Source: Straminergon stramineum (Eukaryota; Streptophyta; Bryopsida; Hypnales; Calliergonaceae). From it: DNA of 64,000 nucleotides. The notes below the pieces were generated by a model that saw only the letters and a list, made by a program, of their open reading frames with translations, did not search any database and was not told the DNA's origin. A program made the position numbers and the translations under genes. The first letter of the stretch is position 1. Every line of letters begins with the position of its first letter. The stretch covers positions 19,158,001-19,222,000 of the forward strand of contig OY987267.1 of assembly GCA_963920665.1 (NCBI GenBank). Direction: 5' to 3'. Below are positions 57,506-64,000 of this stretch, one piece after another.

Positions 57506-58020
57506 AAGTAAACTAGCCCATGACAACCCAACTCTCTAATGCAAACATCTACAAAATGACCCATTATAGTTTTCTATCAATCCATGGGAGATTTTTTTCT
57601 AATTGATGAGGTTAGGGCTTTATTAGGTAGGTTAATGGCCAAAGTCAATGCTTTGTATGATGGTGATGGAATTATTAGAGACTAATTTAGGAACTTCCAC
57701 CTTTCCTATGTAAAGTCATTCCAAGAACTAACTTTTTTATTCCATCATGTCATGTCTATCTTAGAAAATGTTGCAACCATATTAGGAAATATTGTGACTA
57801 CTTTAGGTGATCTGATGACTATTATGGACACTCTTTTTGATGGTTTTGCATTTGGATTGCACACTTCAAAAAGTATTAACAAATTCATACTCTATCAAAA
57901 AATGAAATTTCAAATGCTCTCTCCATTTCTCATATTTGTCTTTCTATGGAAAAAAATTTAATTTTCAAAAGTGGCAACAGGGCAAACCAGCCAATTTGCC
58001 TATGATAGGCTTATTTACCT
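57506..58020. mobile_element. TA-target short element, family P, copy B (515 bp)
   Basis: Ends AAGTAAACTAGCCCATG and, inverted, AGGTAAATAAGCCTATC; TA flanks at 57504-57505 and 58021-58022. Orthologous to 4293-4835 in copy A. Confidence 0.8.
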
Positions 58021-58161
58021 TAGTACGGATTGCAAAAATAGAATATTTATTAGTACTGCATAAAGATACATACCATCAACCAGACTGCAACACTAAGATT
58101 ATTTCAGCGATGATAAGTTTGTGGGCTTTTCAATTCCTCCAGATTCCACTGTTCAATCCAC

Positions 58162-58450
58162 TGTCGAGTGTAAGTTACACTATGACCATACGCCATCAAA
58201 TGAATGGAATTCAAAATGCAGCAAACGAAGGTCGGCAGATTCATGATTTCAGATGTGCCATGGTGTGCATTGTTCGTTTCCAATTCCGGTCCCGTGTGAT
58301 TTTGAGCCCCATGAAAACTGGGTAAATTGTTTGCACTACAAATATCAGCTTCCTATACCGTAGAGCAATTGTGACAATGCATTTTCTTCGATCCAAGGTA
58401 ATGGATTGCTTCTGGAAATCATTACAGACCAGGTAATTGCAAAGTTGGCC
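58162..58450. repeat. Unit U, copy B1
   Basis: First B copy of unit U, corresponding to A1; retains the intact target of family Q just upstream (58094-58095). Confidence 0.75.
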
Positions 58451-58792
58451 AAGTTATCAAAAATAATCATTCGTTAAGATCTATAGAGTCGCAGGGTGCC
58501 AAGATTGGTATTGATTGTGCGAGATATTGTAGCGATTGTTTGCGGTCCAGAGTTGGGTACTTTTTCAATCTTCTCCAGAGTTTGCTCTCAAGAGACTTGC
58601 TGTGGAATCTGAATTGAATGGACTCATAATGAAGCCAACCTTCGAAAGAGTATTGGAAAGAGATGCAGGTTCTTCTCCATAGTTGACTTAAGATATACTT
58701 TCATGTGCTGGTAAAAGATCAAAACTTCAAGTAGTTTCTTAGGGTTGTGGAAGTATGTAGTTAGTTTGTAAAGGAAAACAAGTGGCAATGCT

Positions 58793-59010
58793 CAGAGTAT
58801 AAGTTACACTCTGACCCTACGCCATCAGATGAATTGAATTCGAAATGCAGCAAGCAAAGGTTGCCAGGATCATGATTTCAGACGTGTCATGGTGTACGTC
58901 GCTCATTTCCAAATCCGGTCCTGTGTGATTTTGAGCCCCATGAAAATTATTCGCACTGTGAATATCAGCTTCCTGTAGCGTAGTGCAATTGTGACAATGC
59001 ATTCTCTTTC
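58793..59010. repeat. Unit U, copy B2
   Basis: Second B copy, corresponding to A2. Its 3' part is shortened relative to A2 and C (a deletion near 59009-59015). Confidence 0.72.
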
Positions 59011-60427
59011 CGTAGCACCTAGTGGAAAATGCAATAGAAAAAATTTAATTGAAACTCTGGTTCCTATGCAGTAGAATTAAACCAGAGGTATAAATATGAA
59101 TGAAATCTCACACTAGACGTCTAGAGCTTGACACCCCTGCGTACTGGCCCTTACTAGTGGTTTCCAAATTGATCACATTTCCCAAATCGCCTCCATTCTC
59201 AGAGCAGAAGTCTTTAATTGAGTCACCCCTAGAGAATTGCAGGACACTTCCAATGGTATCTGTCCAAGTGCACTGACAAATTCAGCTAATAATACAAGCA
59301 AATGTAACGTGAGAGATACACATTAATTAATAGAATTTTTCAACTAGGGCAGGGGGGATGAAAAGAGTTCTTTCCTTGCGCCTCTCTCATTCAGGATAGC
59401 AAAATTTCTTTGTTTGCTCTTTCCATGTATTCAGGTGCAGTCAAGATCACTTTCAGTACCTGGACTTCCAAATTCGAAAGAGGCTATGGCGAGGTAATGG
59501 AGTATCGTCACCAATTGCGAAGGCATTAAAAAGAGGTGGCCATGTGAAAGCGGTTATTGAAATTGTTGCTAGAGGGAGCTTGCTTGGAATTGGCGTTTGC
59601 TTGAGATTGCTGCTAATGTACCGGGCGACGAAGAGAAATCATGAGAAATCATGAGCTGGTAGGAGGAATTGGTGTACAAACAACCCAATCAATCAATTTA
59701 TTTCCCGAATGCTACTTCGAATTTGTTCCTGGCTGGCATCAATTGTATGATTTTCCAGGCTGTTGTTTGCGTCAGAGTGTGTTGCAACGGGGACTGAAGG
59801 CTTGTAGTCAATTCAGGAAAGTTTTGCATGTCCATGTACACTCGGCAAACCTCCTTCAACGACATCGAGTACTGAAATTTTCCTGCAGACTATCATAGGC
59901 TATGCATGTGCAGCACGCTTGTCAAACATTCAAAAAATGTTTGTCATTTTTTCGTGACATGGAGTACATTTCAGGAGCATCTTTGCATGTGGTAGAATGT
60001 GCAATTGTTCATGACCTGAATCGTCCATTTCATTGAACTGGCGCGATTCCAGGAGTCGAAAATGGCGACTTTCATCTACACCAAACTCTAAATATCAGGT
60101 CTGTATAGATTTACGTTACGCCTTAGAGGTGCCTAAGTCGTGGAATTCTACCACAGAAACAAAATTGATGTTGTAAACACAAACCCGAAATATATACCAT
60201 GCTTCAGTCATGGATCCATAGTCGTGGCCAACTCCATGAGAAGAAGGTTTAGAATGGTCTATTCTGACGTGACTGCATGGAGTAGACTTCATTTGATGTA
60301 GTGTCACGCAATTTAATTGCAAGTAGCCAATATAACCAGAGGCAGAATTGCGAATCGGCAAGTGGTCAGACATGATCACAGAATTAGCTTTCAACGGAGT
60401 GATCCTACCTAACAGACTCATTCATGA
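59011..60427. other. Duplicated non-coding block, copy B
   Basis: Collinear with A 15850-17030 and 27762-27990 and carries the empty site of the 10.7-kb insertion at 60198-60199. No gene supported. Confidence 0.5.
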
Positions 60428-63400
60428 TGCGACGTGGAAGAGAGTACCCCCCAATTCAGCTTGATTGGAGGTCGAATTGGTGGTCAACATATGCTTAGAG
60501 ATGATGCCTCCCATAATGCACGATGGGGCAGTTTACCTTCTCACTTCAGTCAACTATCACAAAGTAAACAGAGAATACTGATATGCTTCAATTTCCTGTA
60601 ACTGACTATCACCTTGGGAGTAGAGTACGCTCTCTTCGGCACCTGTCAAAGCCTAAAATCAATAGAGCAGGAATTGCTCCTTCCAAGTTTCGATTAGCGA
60701 AGAGTTACATAAAACAGCACCAATCGGTTACATAAAAATGAAAAGACATATTATTGTAACAGATGGCGTGTTTTAGAGTGACAAAAATGTGACATTGAAG
60801 TCCCCAGAACTCTAAAACAAACTGTAGGACAGGTCTTGATCTGAGCTTTCACTATACAGGCGACTCAAACTCCTTTAATGTCATTGATATCTACGATCTT
60901 AATGAACATGAGGTTAATATGAAACTGAAAGATATGGGGTCATGAGAACAAAATTGAGGGAAACCGGTCGCATACAACAAATCAATAAGCAACCCTCGGT
61001 AGAGAACAACGGGTTTACTTCTAGTGAATGAGGAGCCTGTTGATATGCAAATTAAAATGCAAATTACATTTCATGCTCCACATTGGGCTGCCCCTGGGAA
61101 GCGCAGCATGCACAGGGCTCAGAGCACTACTGCAAAACCCGTCGCTTTTCATTCCTTGAATTAGCGACAAAACGTAGGGTGAGTGAAAAAAATTCACAAG
61201 GGACAAATCGTGGGGCGGACTTGGATACTAACAATAGATCATTTTCAGTGAGAAGCGACACAGTTCCGGATCTCCTCAATGAAAAACGATGGGGTTCACT
61301 CTAATGGACGGCTGTTTGGGGTGACTACTACTAAGGTGGTTTGCGTTCCAAATCCTACGGTCGTGTGGACTTGTCTATGATTCAAGCAAACCCAAACTAG
61401 AGCTTTGTTCCTTGGAATCGATCCAAGCCCTCACTAGAGTTCACGAAGAGAATTGTGCTAACGTTCGAGTGTGATTGTCATCAGTTGCTGGAATGCTGGG
61501 GATCGTCTTCTATTGTGAGGATTGCATACAATCCAGGCTCTTTATAATGGAAGCTAGAACGCGCGTGGAGAACAGGGCGGAGAGTCTGCGACATCTCTGT
61601 GCAGAAAGAGCGTTGGATGCTACGCTTCCCAGGGCAGCTTTGCAAGCCTTTGTTCGGGCAGCGACGAAGCTGGGATGAGGCGGGGCCCAGGTCGCGTGAA
61701 TTGCTCGATGGGGCCATGGGATGACTTTTTGACGCACTACTGTAGCAGTGGTGGTCCCATCCCTCAGCACTGAGGGCCTCCTGCCATGTAAATTGGGCCG
61801 GCCAAGTTCCCCGGGGAAGCTACAGTGTCAAAAAGAAATTGTACTGCTATGTGGACCTGGTGGGTGGGGAGAGATCGAGTGAAAATTTGACATGTAATGA
61901 TTCCCATCAAGTTGGCCAATCTCCACCAATGAGCCTGTCCACTGATCATCGATGAACCTTGCAATCCAACTTCTCCACTCACTGAGGCCGACAAGACAAT
62001 CAGTGTTTACTTCTTGTCTTTGAGTGCTTTTTCCACCGGCCCAACTCACATGTTAGGAGGCCCTAATAAGTCCCAAGGCATTTGGAGTTTCCACTTGGAA
62101 GTCCGTCAGGGTTTTCCCACCAAGGGTTGTGGGTTGTGACCTTAGGGAGAACCTCAAGGCGGGCGAGGTTGGGGGCAAAAATTTGGCCAAGGCAGGCAGA
62201 CAAGCGGATCCTTGAGTCCCCTTGGGACTTAGTAGAGGTAGTCACAGTTCTTCTACCATCAAAATTTTTCGTAGAGAATGAGATGTAATAGGAACCAATG
62301 GGAAGCATTAGCAGGTGAAGGAAGTGTGACACCCCTTACTCATTTAGACGATGAGATGTCGAGAATGAGATGTGGAGAATTGATGGGAGCCAATGGAGCC
62401 AAAGCGTAGTCCAAAATAGAATATTCTTCTTGGAAGAATATTCCTTTCCGCAACGCATGCTAATAGCCAACAGCAAACAGGCACATCTCCATTCTCCACG
62501 GAAAATCCAGAGGATGGAGGAACTGTGACTACCTCTAGTGCTGAGATGTGTGCCCTGCCGTCCTTCGTACGCCGAGCTTCCCGAGAGGGCGAAGGGAACC
62601 CTTTCCCTGCTCTCCGACGTCGCTACTCCACGCACTAGGCCGGAGCATTCTCAAGGAACGCACTGGATGCTGCTCCCGCTCGCGAAGGCTGGATTCAGGC
62701 TCCCCTGCGAATTTCGACTGGTGGGTCGTGCGGATTCTTGTCGATCGAGGTGAAGTCTTCGCTCTCTTGGGCTTACCGACAAATTGAAACCCTCTTCGAC
62801 ATGAATGCACGAGAGCAGATTGTATTGTGAGTTGTTGTTGCATTACTTGTCATAGGTTTCGTCGTCAGGCGTCACGCATCACGCTCTGGGCACTAGGTCT
62901 TGGTGGTGTGGGAGTTCTCAGTTAGGGTTTCGGTTTTGGTGTGCGGAAGTATTATGCTCGATCTTGGATACTAATCTGTGGCGATCTTCTCTCTTGCAGA
63001 GCCGTGAAGCCATAGAGGGGAAAATGGCTGCAAGCTCCGTGCAAATTCTCGCCTCAAGGTACGAGTGGCTGCATTTGCATCTTTGTCGGTATGATTGGGA
63101 TTGAGATGTCTGTCCTGATCAATTGCTTCTTGCTGACAATTGAGTTTGCCTGACATGGGGCAAGCAAATTTTGAATGGTTGTTATGCAGCTTGTTCATCT
63201 CCGTTGTTGTAGTTAGTTGAGTAGATTCTGCAGCCTGGTAGGACTTAGCCAGTTTGCGATTTCAGATTGCCTTGCCATGGGCAAATGGTTTAGAGTAAAC
63301 TTGCCAATTATCACACAAACAAAATTCAAATCCTTGTCCACAATAAAATACAGACTTCAGTTGCATGCTCTGAAATTTGGCACGATTATCGAATGTCCTG

Positions 63401-63578
63401 TCAAGATTCACCTTCATTAAACAGAATGGAAAAAGGTTTCTTCTTACAAATTTTATTACATCTTCAAGGCGATGAGGCTGAAATTTTGTTAAACATTCCT
63501 TGTAGCCCTATACCGCACAGTGTGCAATAACTGTGCAATGGCACGAAATTTTGATCCCATCGCATTCCATTTGGTTCC
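60428..63578. other. Copy B-specific 3.15-kb GC-richer block
   Basis: Copy A passes directly from the equivalent of 60427 to 63578 (near 27990-28016). The block is richer in CG than flanks, particularly 61440-61770 and 62530-62800, where frames on both strands are open but none looks like a known protein. It could be an insertion in B or a deletion in A. No terminal repeats or target duplication were identified. Confidence 0.5.
63000..63058 (+). other. Possible first coding exon of an unidentified gene
   Basis: An acceptor-like CTCTTGCAG precedes 63000. ATG at 63024 begins MAASSVQILAS, and the exon would end at 63058 before GTACGAG. No continuation exon is recognised in the remaining sequence. 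Weak. Confidence 0.25.
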
Positions 63579-64000
63579 CAAAAATGTCGGGATGAACTTT
63601 CCGTTTTTGAATGATATTTCAGGTGAGGACTGGCAACGAGTAGACGACTGGGGTTTCCAAGGTGGCGGCTTCGCATGCCAGGTTTCCATGTTTGTTGTTT
63701 CGAGCTCTCCCGCCTCGTTGTATGTTCTTCCGCTGCTGATCGCGTCGTCCTTCCGCTGCTCATCATGGTGAGTTTCCGTTTCGATTTTGTCGAAGTCTGT
63801 TGTTGTCTTATTCTTTCTCTGGCGTTTTTTGGAGGGTTTTTGGTGTCATTTTAGTGATTTGGGGTTTTGGATTCCAGTGTGAAGAAGCAAGAGCCTTGTG
63901 ATTTGGAAGTAGCTCTTCTGTTGACGAGTGTCGTAGTTGTGATTAATTGAAGAGTGTGCTCTGCTGTCTTTTATAATGTTAGTAGTTTAGGTTTCGCTTC
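63579..64000 (+). other. Possible 5' region of an unidentified gene (copy B)
   Basis: Counterpart of 28001-28395. Here the GTGAGTTTCCG donor-like site directly follows ATG (CATCATG), whereas copy A has ATA. If this is a start codon, it is lost in A. It runs off the window before the mini-exon seen in A at 28562. Confidence 0.3.

Larger units (their letters stand above)
54499..64000. repeat. Segmental duplication copy B
   Basis: Collinear with copy A, without A's CACTA, Q, 4.9-kb and 10.7-kb insertions and without the peroxidase segment. It has its own extra block at about 60428-63578. It runs off the right end of the window. Confidence 0.85.

Noticed and set aside
57752..57961. Short conserved frame MTIMxTLFDGF also on the minus strand at 30254-30466
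   Set aside because: Part of the family P repeat body; frame not maintained among copies.
61132..61752. CACTACTGCAAAAC at about 61127 as the end of another CACTA element
   Set aside because: No matching inverted end with a 3-bp target duplication was found; the CACTACTG near 61735 lies in a short palindrome instead.

Overview
The window looks like a low-gene-density piece of a large, AT-rich land-plant nuclear genome. GT-AG introns, a plant peroxisomal-type ascorbate peroxidase fragment, a plant kinase with tetratricopeptide (TPR) repeats, and dense Stowaway, CACTA and other DNA-transposon remnants all point that way. A non-flowering plant (gymnosperm, fern or bryophyte) would fit the kinase-TPR architecture and the repeat load, but I cannot fix the lineage. 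I saw no tRNA, rRNA or CRISPR array.

The one convincing intact gene is at 32810-36816 (+). My four-exon model gives about 988 residues: a helical N-terminus, a Ser/Thr-type kinase domain with DFN in place of DFG, and 13 near-identical 34-residue TPR units. All exon phases agree. Two protein-like remnants are also clear: a 5'-truncated ascorbate peroxidase fragment with a peroxisomal-type membrane tail (8071-9524) and a gag-like reading frame with two amber codons and a frameshift (11070-13032).

Most of the rest is a segmental duplication with nested insertions. Copy A (from 1 to about 28395) and copy B (54499 to the window end) are paralogous. A shorter copy C (about 52358-53955) and a scrap D (about 51222-51382) belong to the same family. 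Because the copies supply empty sites, several insertions can be delimited to the base. In A alone these are a 1.2-kb CACTA element (TSD ACA), a 592-bp TA-target element, a 4.9-kb retroelement-like unit (TSD TAAGT) and a 10.7-kb TA-target element. A 543-bp element is shared by A and B but missing from C.

Other mobile DNA includes a 5.7-kb non-autonomous CACTA element with palindromic subterminal repeats (39872-45600), a Stowaway element (38308-38867), and two short-element groups whose ends start AGGTA at TA targets. A further group is bounded by TTAA with CCCCTAAA-like or CCCCTCA ends, as expected of a piggyBac-, Kolobok- or Sola3-type system. Remaining intervals are AT-rich and show nothing I can name. 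All calls are by eye; similarity to families is from recall and no search was run.
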